A stretch of 64,000 nt of DNA from Brevibacterium casei CIP 102111 (GCF_900169275.1 NZ_FXZC01000005.1:62001-126000), one strand, 5' to 3'; counted from the first letter of the stretch, positions 7,083 through 15,800 are shown. Notes: generated from the sequence alone by a model not told the origin. Translations and numbers: made by a program.

Positions 7083-8617
7083 ACATCGAGACGTGGTTCC
7101 TCATCATCTACTTCGTCGCGATGGCCGGCATCGGCGTGTGGACGATGCGGATCGGCTCGCAGGGGTCAGAGGGCTACCTCCTCGGCGGACGCAGCCTCGG
7201 CCCCGCGGTCACCGCGCTGCGCCTTCAGTCCTCGTCGATGTCGGGGTACATGTTCCTCGGCGCCGGGTCGCTCGGCTACACGCAGGGGTACTTCTCGCTG
7301 TGGTACGCGATGGGCGACATCGGCGGCGGGGTCCTCAACCTCTCGATCCTCGGCCGGCGGATGCGCAAGCTCTCCCAGATCCTCGGCTCGCTCACCTCGA
7401 TCGGGTATCTCGAGCAGCGGTACCCGTCGAAGTGGATCCGGGCGATCGCCGCCCCGATCGCGCTCTTCTGCATCTTCTTCTACGTCATGAGCCAGTTCAT
7501 CGCAGGAGGTCGCGGCCTCGAAATGGTCACTGGCATCCCGTACGCGTGGGCGCTGCTCGTCGCCGTCGGGGTCATCGTCTTCTACACGTTCCTCGGCGGC
7601 TATCTCGCCGTCGCCTACACCGACTTCGTCCAGGCGATCATCATGTGCATCGGCATGGTGTGGATCCTCATCGGCACCCTCCAGGCCGTCGGCGGGTGGA
7701 CCGCCGGCAACGAGGCGGTCGGACAGATCAACCCGAACCTGCTGACCATGTGGGGTCCCGGAGGATTCGCCGACGTCCAGTGGGGCATCATCATCGGCGC
7801 CGTCCTCGTTTTCTCGATCGGCTACATGGGCTGGCCGCACGTCAACGTCAGCCACATGGCGATGCGGAAGCCGTCGGTGGCGAGGACGGCGAGCCTCTAC
7901 GCCACCGGGTTCAACCTCCTCTTCATCCCAGCCCCGTACATCGTCGGGATCATGGCGCTCATCATCCTGCCCAGCCTCGACAATCCCGAGCTCGCGGTCT
8001 TCCAGGTCGCCGACACTGTCCTGCCCGACTTCGCCGTCGGCATCGTCATGGCCGGCATCATGGCGGCGATCATGTCCACCGCCGACGCCCTGCTCCTCCA
8101 GTCCGGGACGATCGCCAGCCAGGACCTCTTCCAGCGCTTCGTCCGCCCGACCATGAGCGACCGGCAGTCGGTGTGGGTTTCCCGCTTCACCGTCCTCCTC
8201 CTCGCGATCATCGGCTACGTCGTCGCCGTGGGCGACCCGCCCGCCGTCGCCGAGGTGGTCATCTTCTCCACGACCGTCCTAGGCGCCGCCTTCGTCCCCG
8301 TCTACATCGCCGCCGCCTGGTGGAAGAAGGCGAACGTGCCCGGTGCGATCGCCTCGATGCTGCTCGGCACCGTCTCCTCGGTGGGATGGCAACTCAGCGG
8401 GCTTGTCGACGTCACCGCGATCGACCCCATGGGAGTCGGCATCGTCGCCTCAACCCTGGGAATCATCGTCGTCTCCCTCGCCACCCAGAAGTCCCACCCC
8501 GTGCCTGCGCACATCGTCGCAGCCCTCGAGGAGACGGCGAAGATCGGTCCGATCCCCGCGCGCATGCTCACCGGACAGAACGACGCGCTCGCCTCCCAGG
8601 TGCCCAAGGATGTCTGA
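7079..8617 (+). CDS. Sodium:solute symporter (SSS family)
   Basis: This 512-residue protein has about 13 hydrophobic segments in the PutP/PanF/ActP fold. Features of the family include GGRSLGPAVTALRLQSSSMSG in the first two helices, FLGGYLAVAYTDFVQAIIM (core helix with substrate and sodium contact residues) and GIMAAIMSTADALLLQSGT (helix 8 region with the Ser/Thr that bind sodium). The solute cannot be read from sequence; amino acids, monocarboxylates and pantothenate are options. It is translationally coupled to the small membrane protein upstream and overlaps the next gene, giving a three-gene operon behind a possible RNA leader. Confidence 0.9.
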   Translation: MNIETWFLIIYFVAMAGIGVWTMRIGSQGSEGYLLGGRSLGPAVTALRLQSSSMSGYMFLGAGSLGYTQGYFSLWYAMGDIGGGVLNLSILGRRMRKLSQILGSLTSIGYLEQRYPSKWIRAIAAPIALFCIFFYVMSQFIAGGRGLEMVTGIPYAWALLVAVGVIVFYTFLGGYLAVAYTDFVQAIIMCIGMVWILIGTLQAVGGWTAGNEAVGQINPNLLTMWGPGGFADVQWGIIIGAVLVFSIGYMGWPHVNVSHMAMRKPSVARTASLYATGFNLLFIPAPYIVGIMALIILPSLDNPELAVFQVADTVLPDFAVGIVMAGIMAAIMSTADALLLQSGTIASQDLFQRFVRPTMSDRQSVWVSRFTVLLLAIIGYVVAVGDPPAVAEVVIFSTTVLGAAFVPVYIAAAWWKKANVPGAIASMLLGTVSSVGWQLSGLVDVTAIDPMGVGIVASTLGIIVVSLATQKSHPVPAHIVAALEETAKIGPIPARMLTGQNDALASQVPKDV

Positions 8618-9191
8618 GCGCACGGGTCCCGACGCCGACCGCCGCCCCGCCGACCCGAGAAGGGAGTCGACCGTGGGGAGGTCGGAACAGCCCCCGGAGA
8701 TCCTCCGGCTCACCCCGCACATCACCCCCGCCGAGGCGGTCGCCGTGTTCGGACGCAAGCTTCCCGACGCTGCCGCGGAGGCGACGGAGGCACTCCACCC
8801 GTTCTGGTGGGTCGCCCTCGACGTGGAGACGAGCGGTCCGCTCCATCGGGGGACCGCTGCGTCGCGAGCCAACGTCCTCGTCGACGCGGCGACGGGGAAG
8901 GCGTCGATCGCCGACTTCGCACCGCGGGGCCTCACCGTCGATTCCGCCCGGTGGACCGGTCCGGCGACTCCGGATGACGCGGTGGTCCAATCGGCACGGG
9001 CGCTCGTGCGGACGAAGGCGATCCGGACGTTCCGGCTCGGCATGAGCGTGCGCGTGCGACAGGCCGGACCCGTGCGCGGTGTCCTCAAACCCAATTGGCT
9101 CGTCCGCGGGGAGAACCATCAGCATGCGGCGACGATCCTCGTCGACGGACTCGACGGCTCGCACTACGTCGTCAGGGTCGAGAAGGCCTGA
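8610..9191 (+). CDS. Hypothetical protein coupled to the symporter
   Basis: Not recognised. The 193-residue product is soluble, with a mixed alpha/beta look: a Pro/Arg-rich start, then PEILRLTPHITPAEAVAVF, and a C-terminal half with alternating hydrophobic strands ending in GSHYVVRVEKA. ATG 8610 overlaps the symporter stop by 8 bases, a strong sign of coupled translation; a GTG near 8671 with GGGGAGGT downstream is an alternative start giving a shorter protein. Position argues for a role linked to the transported solute, but there is no domain to support this. Confidence 0.7.
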   Translation: MSERTGPDADRRPADPRRESTVGRSEQPPEILRLTPHITPAEAVAVFGRKLPDAAAEATEALHPFWWVALDVETSGPLHRGTAASRANVLVDAATGKASIADFAPRGLTVDSARWTGPATPDDAVVQSARALVRTKAIRTFRLGMSVRVRQAGPVRGVLKPNWLVRGENHQHAATILVDGLDGSHYVVRVEKA

Positions 9192-9213
9192 AGCGGCCAG
9201 TGAGTAAAGATAG

Positions 9214-9246
9214 ATACGCCAAATACGGAAAATACGGTAATATACG
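9214..9246 (+). promoter_or_regulatory. Four phased ATACG repeats in the promoter of the AAA ATPase gene
   Basis: ATACG occurs at 9214, 9223, 9232 and 9242, a spacing of 9, 9 and 10 bases (about one helical turn), in an AT-rich pocket inside GC-rich DNA. A TAATAT at 9238-9243 could be the -10 box. The array resembles an operator or iteron for cooperative binding. Confidence 0.6.
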
Positions 9247-9270
9247 GAGTGCGGTCACGAACTCCCGACG

Positions 9271-10434
9271 ATGAGCAGGTCAGTCATGACGATCACCATC
9301 CCTCCCGCCTCGGCGAGCAGCGGCGAATCACCCTATCGCCCGGGGTTCGGGACGACGCCGCCCGTCGCCGTCGGACGCCAAGCTGAGGTCAACGCATTCG
9401 CCAGGGCGCTCGACCAGCGTGGGGGAGCGGGACGGACCGTGTTCGTCACCGGTCAGCGCGGAGTCGGCAAGACGGTGCTGCTCAACATCTTCGAGGACGT
9501 CGCCGAGTCGCGGCAGTGGCTCACGGTGCGCGAACAGGCCTCGCCCGGATTCGTCGGCAGGCTCACCGGGGCGAGGCTGCCTGAGGCGCTCGAGGCGCAC
9601 GATGCCCATGAGACGACGAAGTCCAAGGTCGTCGGCATCACCCTGCCGGCAGGGGCCGGGGGACTGACGACTCGGACCGAGACGACGAGCGCCCTGCAGC
9701 CGGACTTCCGGCACCACCTGATGAAGGTGCTCGAACTCCTCGACGCGCACGGCACCGGGCTCGTCATCTCCCTCGACGAGGTCCACCGCTCGAACCTCGA
9801 CGAGTTCCGCGCCGTCACCGATGCCGTCGCCTATGCTATGTCGCAGGAGGCGCCGCTCGCGTTCGTCGCCGCGGGCCTGCCGGCGAGCATCGACACTATC
9901 GTCAACGACGAGGTCTCGACCTTCCTCCGACGCGCGAGTCGGATCAACCTCGGCAGCTTCACTCCCGAGGAGACCGAGCTCGCCCTCCGCCTGCCGGCCG
10001 AGGAGTCGGGCAAGAGGTTCGACGCGCAGGCGCTCGCACTCGGCACCGAGGCCTCGCTCGGGTATCCGTACATGGTCCAGATCATCGGGGATCTGGCTTG
10101 GCGGGAGTCAGCCGACGCCGAGGTGATCACCGCCGACCACGTCGAGGCCATCATCGGCGAGGCCAAGGAGATTCTCATCCAACAGATCTACGAACCCACT
10201 CTGGCCGCCCTCACTCCGGGCGCCCGGCGCTATCTCAACGCGATGGCCGCCGACGACCGGATCTCTCACACCGGGGAGATCGCCGAACGGCTCGGGTCGA
10301 AGAAGCAGACGGCCAACGACTACCGGCGGATGCTGCTTGCGCACGGCGTCATCGAGTCTCCCGCCCACGGCCTCGTCCGCATCGTCATCCCGCACCTGCG
10401 CGACTACCTCCTCGAGCAGATTCGCGAGCACTGA
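9271..10434 (+). CDS. AAA/STAND-type ATPase with C-terminal winged helix
   Basis: This 387-residue protein has a P-loop GQRGVGKT at residues 61-68, a Walker B region LVISLDEVH (about 164-172), a sensor-like stretch FVAAGLPAS, and a C-terminal winged-helix domain (ISHTGEIAERLGSKKQTANDYRRML). This ORC1/Cdc6-like arrangement is found in many actinobacterial ATPases of unknown role annotated only as ATP-binding protein. The order ATPase then DNA-binding helix suggests action on DNA or as an ATP-dependent regulator. ATG 9271 is used; ATG 9286 is an equally possible start. The ATACG repeats directly upstream suggest autoregulation (inference). A hairpin follows the stop. Confidence 0.8.
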   Translation: MSRSVMTITIPPASASSGESPYRPGFGTTPPVAVGRQAEVNAFARALDQRGGAGRTVFVTGQRGVGKTVLLNIFEDVAESRQWLTVREQASPGFVGRLTGARLPEALEAHDAHETTKSKVVGITLPAGAGGLTTRTETTSALQPDFRHHLMKVLELLDAHGTGLVISLDEVHRSNLDEFRAVTDAVAYAMSQEAPLAFVAAGLPASIDTIVNDEVSTFLRRASRINLGSFTPEETELALRLPAEESGKRFDAQALALGTEASLGYPYMVQIIGDLAWRESADAEVITADHVEAIIGEAKEILIQQIYEPTLAALTPGARRYLNAMAADDRISHTGEIAERLGSKKQTANDYRRMLLAHGVIESPAHGLVRIVIPHLRDYLLEQIREH

Positions 10435-10468
10435 GCCCGCGCCGACCGAGGGAGTCGGCAGAGCGGGC
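10435..10468 (+). terminator. Hairpin between convergent ATPase and VOC genes
   Basis: An outer stem GCCCGC (10435-10440) / GCGGGC (10463-10468) encloses an inner stem GCCGAC / GTCGGC. It lies directly after the ATPase stop and between two convergent genes. Confidence 0.6.
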
Positions 10469-10497
10469 GGGCCGCCCCGGACCAGCGAAGTACCGAC

Positions 10498-10917
10498 CTA
10501 CTGCCAGTTCTTCGCGTCCGTGACGCAGAAGGGATGGCCGGCCGGGTCGATGAGGACCGTCCAGGTCTCGCCCGGCTGCGGTTCGGCGCGGGTGGCACCG
10601 AGTTCGACGCACCTGGCGACGGCGGTCTCGATGTCGTCGGCGGCGAGGTCGAGGTGGAACTGCTTGTGCCCGTCGTCGGGCCAGTCCGGTCGCTTGTAGT
10701 CGGGGATCGTTCCGATGCCCAGGGCGTGGCTCGGTCCCTTGAGCATCGCGTAGTTCTCGTCCGAGTAGACGATGGGCCAGCCGAGGACGGCGGTCCAGAA
10801 CTTCCCGAGCTCGGCGGCGTCGGGAGCGTCGAGGGTGACCATCGCGAGGCTGGCCACCGGTGAGGTCGAAGAATCGGAGGAGGCTGTGTCTGTCTGTGTG
10901 TCGGTCATGTCTGCCAT
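10498..10917 (-). CDS. VOC-family (glyoxalase/bleomycin-resistance-like) protein
   Basis: This 139-residue protein has a Ser/Thr-rich lead of about 25 residues and one pair of beta-alpha-beta-beta-beta modules of the vicinal oxygen chelate fold. Clear fold markers are LDAPDAAELGKFWTAVLGWPI near the start, KQFHLDLAADDIETAVARCVELGA in the middle and WTVLIDPAGHPFCVTD at the end. Many actinobacterial relatives have no known substrate. The start codon at 10917 or 10908 lies only 9 bases from that of the divergent AraC gene, so the two probably share control sequences. Confidence 0.8.
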   Translation of the reverse strand: MADMTDTQTDTASSDSSTSPVASLAMVTLDAPDAAELGKFWTAVLGWPIVYSDENYAMLKGPSHALGIGTIPDYKRPDWPDDGHKQFHLDLAADDIETAVARCVELGATRAEPQPGETWTVLIDPAGHPFCVTDAKNWQ

Positions 10918-10926
10918 TCTTGTGTC

Positions 10927-11856
10927 ATGGACGACGTCGCCGCTAGGAAAAACCCGCCAGGTGCGGAGGCCGGCGTCGGTGTCGCCGATCCCGGGCCGCC
11001 GGAGCACATGCTCGGTCGAGTGCTCCGGCCCAGTGAGTTGCTCGATCACGCGCGCTACCGCGTCGCCGATCCCGCCGAGGCGCTGCAGCCGTGGATCGAA
11101 CGCTACTGGTCGGTGAGGTGGGACCTCGAGCCGGGGGAGCGCTACCGTGCGGCGACGGTGTCCGAACCCGCAGTCAATCTCACCGCCGAATGGGGCGATC
11201 TGCGCCGAGCCGGCATCACCGGCCCGGGACTGTGGGTGACGGGGCCGGTGACGCGCACGCGCTTCGACGTCGAGCTCTCCGGTGTCGGAGGCGTCGTCGG
11301 GGTGAAGTTCCGCCTCGGCGGGACGCGTGCGTTCACGACCGGGCGGCCCGCCGATATCCGCGACTCGACCGTCGCAGCGGAGCGGTGGTTCCCCGGGATC
11401 GACGCGGAGCTCGCCGTCCCGCATGACCTCGATTCCGCCGCCGAGGTGCTCGATCGTTGGCTGCTCTCCCAGGCACCGGAGATGACGACGGGGTACGAAC
11501 GCGTGCGTCTGGCACTGGCGGCCATGTCCGATCGGGCGGTGACGAACCTGCGAGCACTCGCCGAGGCGGTCGCGATGAGCGAACGCGGCCTGCAGAGGCT
11601 CTTCCTCGACCACTGCGGGGTCGGGGTGAAGCGGATCCTCGTGCGCTCACGGGTCATCGACGCCGTCGCCGCCCTCGACCGCGGTTGGGACGGTTCGCTC
11701 GGGGACCTCGCGACCGGGTTGGGATGGTTCGACCAGTCCCATTTCACCGCCGACTTCCTCCGCGTCACCGGATACCGGCCCACCGAGTACCTGGCGCTGC
11801 GGAACCGAGCCCGAGCCGGCAGGAGCGGTTCGGATGCTCCAACAGTGGAACGGTGA
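10927..11856 (+). CDS. AraC-family transcriptional regulator
   Basis: This 309-residue protein has an N-terminal sensing domain of the type that begins PAEALQPWIERYWSVRWDL and a C-terminal AraC double helix-turn-helix (about 205-295, with LRALAEAVAMSERGLQRLF and LATGLGWFDQSHFTADFLRVTGYRPTEY). The second half matches the AraC consensus closely, including the GFxDQSHFxRxFRxxxGxxPxxY signature. ATG 10927 is used; ATG 11008 just after GGAGCAC would give a protein that begins nearer the sensing domain. It likely controls the divergent VOC gene. Confidence 0.85.
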   Translation: MDDVAARKNPPGAEAGVGVADPGPPEHMLGRVLRPSELLDHARYRVADPAEALQPWIERYWSVRWDLEPGERYRAATVSEPAVNLTAEWGDLRRAGITGPGLWVTGPVTRTRFDVELSGVGGVVGVKFRLGGTRAFTTGRPADIRDSTVAAERWFPGIDAELAVPHDLDSAAEVLDRWLLSQAPEMTTGYERVRLALAAMSDRAVTNLRALAEAVAMSERGLQRLFLDHCGVGVKRILVRSRVIDAVAALDRGWDGSLGDLATGLGWFDQSHFTADFLRVTGYRPTEYLALRNRARAGRSGSDAPTVER

Positions 11857-11930
11857 CTGCGACCGCGTTCCAGCGCCCAGTTCAGCCGCGATGTTCCTGC
11901 GTCAGTCCGGATTCTTCATACGCGAGAAGG

Positions 11931-12530
11931 TCAAGCGGGAGCCGCTCCGAGTCCGCTGGCCGCGGAGCGCATCGCGGCTTCGGCGTCCGCGACAGTGAGC
12001 AGGGAGTTGCCCGCAACGATGTGCAAACCGTAGGCATCTTCCAGTGCGACGAGATTGAGTGCGAGCTGCTCGATGCCGATGGCAGGGGAGAAGTCTCCTG
12101 AATCGGTGCCTGCGGTGAGGACCCTGCGATAGATGTCGAGCTGCCGGGTGAACATGTGTTCGACCATTTCGTCGTGAGCACTTGACGTGCCCGCGAGGAC
12201 ATCGAACTCATAGAGAAGCCGCATGAGCGCGTCGTCAGGACCGGTCGGCAGTCCTTCGCTGATCGCGGCGGAAAGCTGCCGACGGGGATCGTCGAGTGCA
12301 GCGATGACAGCTTCTCTGGCATCGCAGAATCGCTCGACGCCTGCGCGGTGCGTCTCGAGCAGCAGCGCATCGAGGTCATCGTAGTAGTAGAGGATCGCAC
12401 CCCGAGTCAGGCCTGCTCGCCGTGCCACATCAGCGAGCGAGACCGATCTCAGACCGGTTTCGCCGACCGTCTTCAGCGTCGCCGAGATGAGCGCGTCACG
12501 CCGTTGGGATTGGTTCTTGGTCCGTGCCAT
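11931..12530 (-). CDS. TetR-family repressor of the adjacent amidohydrolase/permease genes
   Basis: This 199-residue protein has an N-terminal TetR helix-turn-helix (about residues 10-56: RRDALISATLKTVGETGLRSVSLADVARRAGLTRGAILYYYDD in outline) and a helical ligand domain. It is divergent from the amidohydrolase gene, and a perfect 10+10 bp palindrome in between is the obvious operator. The start has no ribosome binding site; TAGTCT sits exactly 6 bases upstream, so the mRNA is likely leaderless. Base composition is less GC-rich than surrounding genes, as in its two partners. Confidence 0.88.
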   Translation of the reverse strand: MARTKNQSQRRDALISATLKTVGETGLRSVSLADVARRAGLTRGAILYYYDDLDALLLETHRAGVERFCDAREAVIAALDDPRRQLSAAISEGLPTGPDDALMRLLYEFDVLAGTSSAHDEMVEHMFTRQLDIYRRVLTAGTDSGDFSPAIGIEQLALNLVALEDAYGLHIVAGNSLLTVADAEAAMRSAASGLGAAPA

Positions 12531-12536
12531 GGGATG

Positions 12537-12542
12537 AGACTA
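12537..12542 (-). promoter_or_regulatory. Leaderless -10 box (TAGTCT) of the TetR gene
   Basis: On the minus strand TAGTCT is followed by 6 bases and then the ATG at 12530. Confidence 0.5.
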
Positions 12543-12591
12543 TCGCGTTCCGCTCTTGACATCGTCGGACCGCGGTGTGAGCCTGGAACCA

Positions 12592-12617
12592 ATTCTTTGA
12601 CACTAGCGTCAAAGAAT
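12592..12617. promoter_or_regulatory. TetR operator palindrome
   Basis: ATTCTTTGAC (12592-12601) and GTCAAAGAAT (12608-12617) are exact inverted repeats around ACTAGC. The left arm contains TTGACA (12597-12602), a likely -35 box, and TAGAAC follows the right arm, so a bound repressor would block the amidohydrolase promoter. Confidence 0.8.
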
Positions 12618-12657
12618 AGAACTGACCGTGCAACGATGCATCGAAACGGGGCCGCAC

Positions 12658-14349
12658 ATGCTTGACCTTCTGCTCACCGACGCCAAAGTCCGCACCTTCG
12701 ATCCGAATCTCCCCTGGGCGGAAGCCGTCGGGATTCTCGGTGGTCGAATCGCATTCGTCGGGGCAGCGGATGAGGCTCCGAAGGCGCGAGAGGTCAGGCA
12801 TCTCGAAGGGCGGTTGCTCACGCCGGGCATCATCGACAGCCATAATCACCTGCTGCTCGGGTTCGACCCAGACGCCGTCAGCCTTGAGGGTGCAGAGACG
12901 CTGTCGGAGGTTCGCCGTCGAATTCGCGAACTCGCCTCGCAGCGTCCGGAGCTGTCGTGGGTGTGTGCCGAGAACGCTGTCTACTCAGTGGTGGAGAACC
13001 GACGACCCAACGCGGCCGACCTTGCCGGCCTCACGGACCGACCGATCTTCGTCACCACCTACGATCAGCACTCAGTATGGCTCAATGACGCCGCGTTGGC
13101 AGCGCTCGGAATCAGCGATGGGCGCGACATCGCGTGGGGAAACCCCGAGTTCGGATCCGACGGGCGCCCAACCGGTTGGGTCACCGACTTCTATACCTCG
13201 GCGATGACCAGCGCAGGACTCGAAGCGCTGCAACGCGACATTCCCATGTACTCGCCCGATCGGCGGTACCGAAAGCTGCTCGGAAGCCTCGAGATGGCGA
13301 CACGGTCAGGCATCACCACCGTCGTCGAACCGCAGGTTCCTGTTGCGGAGATCGGGTTGTTCGAACGAGCACTGAGTGAGGACAGGCTCTCGTCGCGGGT
13401 CATCGCCGCTCTCTTCCACCCGGTCGGTGCCGCACCGGAATTTCGCCAGGACCTGAGAACCGCAGTCCACGATGCCCCACGAACTGACCGTCTCCGCTTC
13501 GGGCCGGTCAAGCTCTATGCCGATGATGTCATCGAGCCGCACACCGCGTGGATGCTGGACGACTACGCCAACCGGCCGGGCCACCGTGGACACCCCTCGG
13601 CACCGATCGGCGAACTGAGCAAGATCATCACGGAGCTCGACCGGCTCGGCTTCCAGACGCACACTCATGCCACTGGTGACGGAGGAGTCCGGCTCGCGCT
13701 CGACGCCATCGAAGCCGCCACGGTGGCCAATTCGACACAGGATCGTCGTCACGGAATCGTCCACGTCGAGTGCCTCCACTCAGACGATCTGTCTCGATTC
13801 GCGTCTCTTGGGGTGACAGCAGCGATGCAGCCGCGCCACGCCTCTCCCGATCTCATCGAGGGAACCTGGATGGAGAATGTCGGCGAGGCGAGATGGGACC
13901 GCGCCTGGAGAGTCCGGTCGCTCATGGATTCCGGTGCTCATGTCGCGCTCTCGAGCGACTGGCAGGTCGGGGAGATGGATCCGTTGGTCGGCATCTATTC
14001 TGCGCTCACCCGTGCAGGTCTCGACGGCAGGACGTCGTGGACGACTGCCGAGGCCATCACGCTCGATCGAGCGCTGGAAGGCTACACGCGGCAGGGCGCC
14101 TGGGCTTGGCATGAGGAGCAGAATCTCGGAGTGATCACGGTCGGGGCGAAGGCGGATCTGGTCAGCTGGTCTGCCGATCTCTACTCTCTCGATGCGGCGG
14201 GAATCCTTGAGCAGCGAGCCGACCTGACGATTGTCGGCGGCGCCATCGTCCACGACGCGGAGGGTCGATCCGCGTCCGATCTTCGCGTCGACGCCGCTGC
14301 CAAGACCCGAGGCAAGGAACTGAGCTGCTCTGGCCACGTACACGACTGA
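12658..14349 (+). CDS. Amidohydrolase family 3 (YtcJ-like) metal-dependent hydrolase
   Basis: This 563-residue enzyme begins with the usual small beta domain (LLLTDAKVRTFDPNLPWAE) and then shows the metal-binding HxH (DSHNHL, residues 62-64), later His and Glu positions (HTHATGDGG, HVECLHSDD) and the Asp of SSDWQVGEMDP. That is the amidohydrolase-3/YtcJ pattern, which hydrolyses exocyclic or cyclic amide bonds; natural substrates are mostly unknown. ATG 12658 is chosen because the protein then starts as other members do; GTG 12628, 6 bases after TAGAAC, would add ten residues and be leaderless. It is followed 38 bases later by an amino-acid/amine-type permease, so the pair likely imports and hydrolyses an amide or lactam compound. 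Confidence 0.85.
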   Translation: MLDLLLTDAKVRTFDPNLPWAEAVGILGGRIAFVGAADEAPKAREVRHLEGRLLTPGIIDSHNHLLLGFDPDAVSLEGAETLSEVRRRIRELASQRPELSWVCAENAVYSVVENRRPNAADLAGLTDRPIFVTTYDQHSVWLNDAALAALGISDGRDIAWGNPEFGSDGRPTGWVTDFYTSAMTSAGLEALQRDIPMYSPDRRYRKLLGSLEMATRSGITTVVEPQVPVAEIGLFERALSEDRLSSRVIAALFHPVGAAPEFRQDLRTAVHDAPRTDRLRFGPVKLYADDVIEPHTAWMLDDYANRPGHRGHPSAPIGELSKIITELDRLGFQTHTHATGDGGVRLALDAIEAATVANSTQDRRHGIVHVECLHSDDLSRFASLGVTAAMQPRHASPDLIEGTWMENVGEARWDRAWRVRSLMDSGAHVALSSDWQVGEMDPLVGIYSALTRAGLDGRTSWTTAEAITLDRALEGYTRQGAWAWHEEQNLGVITVGAKADLVSWSADLYSLDAAGILEQRADLTIVGGAIVHDAEGRSASDLRVDAAAKTRGKELSCSGHVHD

Positions 14350-14387
14350 CGAAGCTCCATCCGACGAATCATCTGGAAGGCAGAACA

Positions 14388-15800
14388 ATGCGAACCGATT
14401 CAACGAAGAACCGTTCGACGAACGCCGAAGAGTACGAACCCGGTGAGAGGAAAGAGATTGAAGCAGACGGTGCCCGCAGACTGCGCAGACGCCTGCGACT
14501 GCGACACATCGTCTTCCTCGGACTCGCGTACATGGCCCCTTTGGCAGTGTTCGACACTTTCGGCATCGTTGCCGAAGCGACCGACGGACGTGTGCCCTTG
14601 GCATACATCATCATCTTCGCCGCGGTGGTCGTCACTGCGCTGAGCTACGCGAAGATGTCGAAGTACTATCCGCGAGCCGGATCCGCATATACCTACGCCC
14701 GGGAGACGATCAATCCTCACGTTGGATTCATGGTGGGGTGGGCCGCTACGCTCGACTACCTTCTGCTGCCGATGCTCAACGCTCTCCTCGCTGCGATCTA
14801 CATGGGCGCTGTCCTGCCAGAGGTGCCGTCGTGGATCTGGGTGATCTCGACAATCGTGATCTGCACGATCCTCAACGTCGTCGGAGTCAAACTCGCGGCC
14901 CAGGTCAATGTCATCCTCGTCGTCGTTCAGCTCGTTGTCGCTGCCGCATTCGTCTTCTTCGCCGTCCGGAACATCATCGTGGGTGCTGGAGGAAGCGAGC
15001 TGAGTCTGATGCCCTTCGATCCCAGCGGAGTGCCGACCGGAGCCCTTCTGGGAGGCGCATCTCTGCTCGCTCTGTCGTTCCTCGGGTTCGATGCGGTGAC
15101 CACGATGTCAGAGGAAGCGGTCAGACCCACGGTCGACATTCCTCGCGCGATCATTGTCATCGTCATCTCTGCCGGCGTGTTCTTCGTCGTGGTCACCTAC
15201 ACCATGCAGGTGCTCTTCCCTGATGTGTCGACGGTCGGTGACATCGTCGGTGCATCGCCGGAGATCGCGAAGTACATCGGTGGTGCGGCGTTCCAGGCGC
15301 TGTTCGTCGGCGGGTACATGTTCGCAGTCCTCGGCTGCGGGCTGACCCAACAGATGAGTGCGGCCCGCCTTCTCTACGCCATGGGACGAGACGGGACCTT
15401 GCCGGAGCGGGTGTTCGGACGGATCAATCGCAGGTCAGGAGTTCCTGTGGTCAATATCGTCATCATCGCCGTGCTCGCCTCCACGGCAATGTTCCTCGAC
15501 CTGGAATCGGCGGCCTCGCTGATCAACTTCGGTGCCTACGTTGCCTTCGGAGCGGTCAACCTCTCGCTGATCCTGGCCACGTTCAAGTATCTGCGACCCG
15601 CAGGAAGAATCGGCGTGTGGGCAGGATATGTTCTTCCCGGAGTCGGCCTCGTCATCAATGTCGCCTTGTGGCTGAGTCTTGACGCGAACGCGAAGATCGT
15701 CGGTGTTGTCTGGGCCCTGGGTGGCTTCGTCTTCCTGCTTGTGCGCACCCGCGCCTTCAGAGTCTCGGCACCGACGATGGCCGAGCCGGAACTCGACTGA
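14388..15800 (+). CDS. APC-family amino acid/amine permease
   Basis: This 470-residue protein has about 12 hydrophobic segments of the amino acid-polyamine-organocation superfamily. The opening GLAYMAPLAVFDTFGIVAEAT and the motif LSFLGFDAVTTMSEEAVRP (helix 6 with substrate contacts) are typical. The start has AATCATCTGGAAGGCAGAACA upstream, with GGAAGG as ribosome binding site. It is probably co-transcribed with the amidohydrolase and under the same TetR repressor. Its last 44 bases overlap the 3' end of mqo on the other strand. Confidence 0.88.
   Translation: MRTDSTKNRSTNAEEYEPGERKEIEADGARRLRRRLRLRHIVFLGLAYMAPLAVFDTFGIVAEATDGRVPLAYIIIFAAVVVTALSYAKMSKYYPRAGSAYTYARETINPHVGFMVGWAATLDYLLLPMLNALLAAIYMGAVLPEVPSWIWVISTIVICTILNVVGVKLAAQVNVILVVVQLVVAAAFVFFAVRNIIVGAGGSELSLMPFDPSGVPTGALLGGASLLALSFLGFDAVTTMSEEAVRPTVDIPRAIIVIVISAGVFFVVVTYTMQVLFPDVSTVGDIVGASPEIAKYIGGAAFQALFVGGYMFAVLGCGLTQQMSAARLLYAMGRDGTLPERVFGRINRRSGVPVVNIVIIAVLASTAMFLDLESAASLINFGAYVAFGAVNLSLILATFKYLRPAGRIGVWAGYVLPGVGLVINVALWLSLDANAKIVGVVWALGGFVFLLVRTRAFRVSAPTMAEPELD

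Noticed and set aside
7042-9045. 667-residue frame over the symporter
   Set aside because: Translation is almost only Arg, His, Pro and Gly, and the symporter in the other frame is unmistakable.
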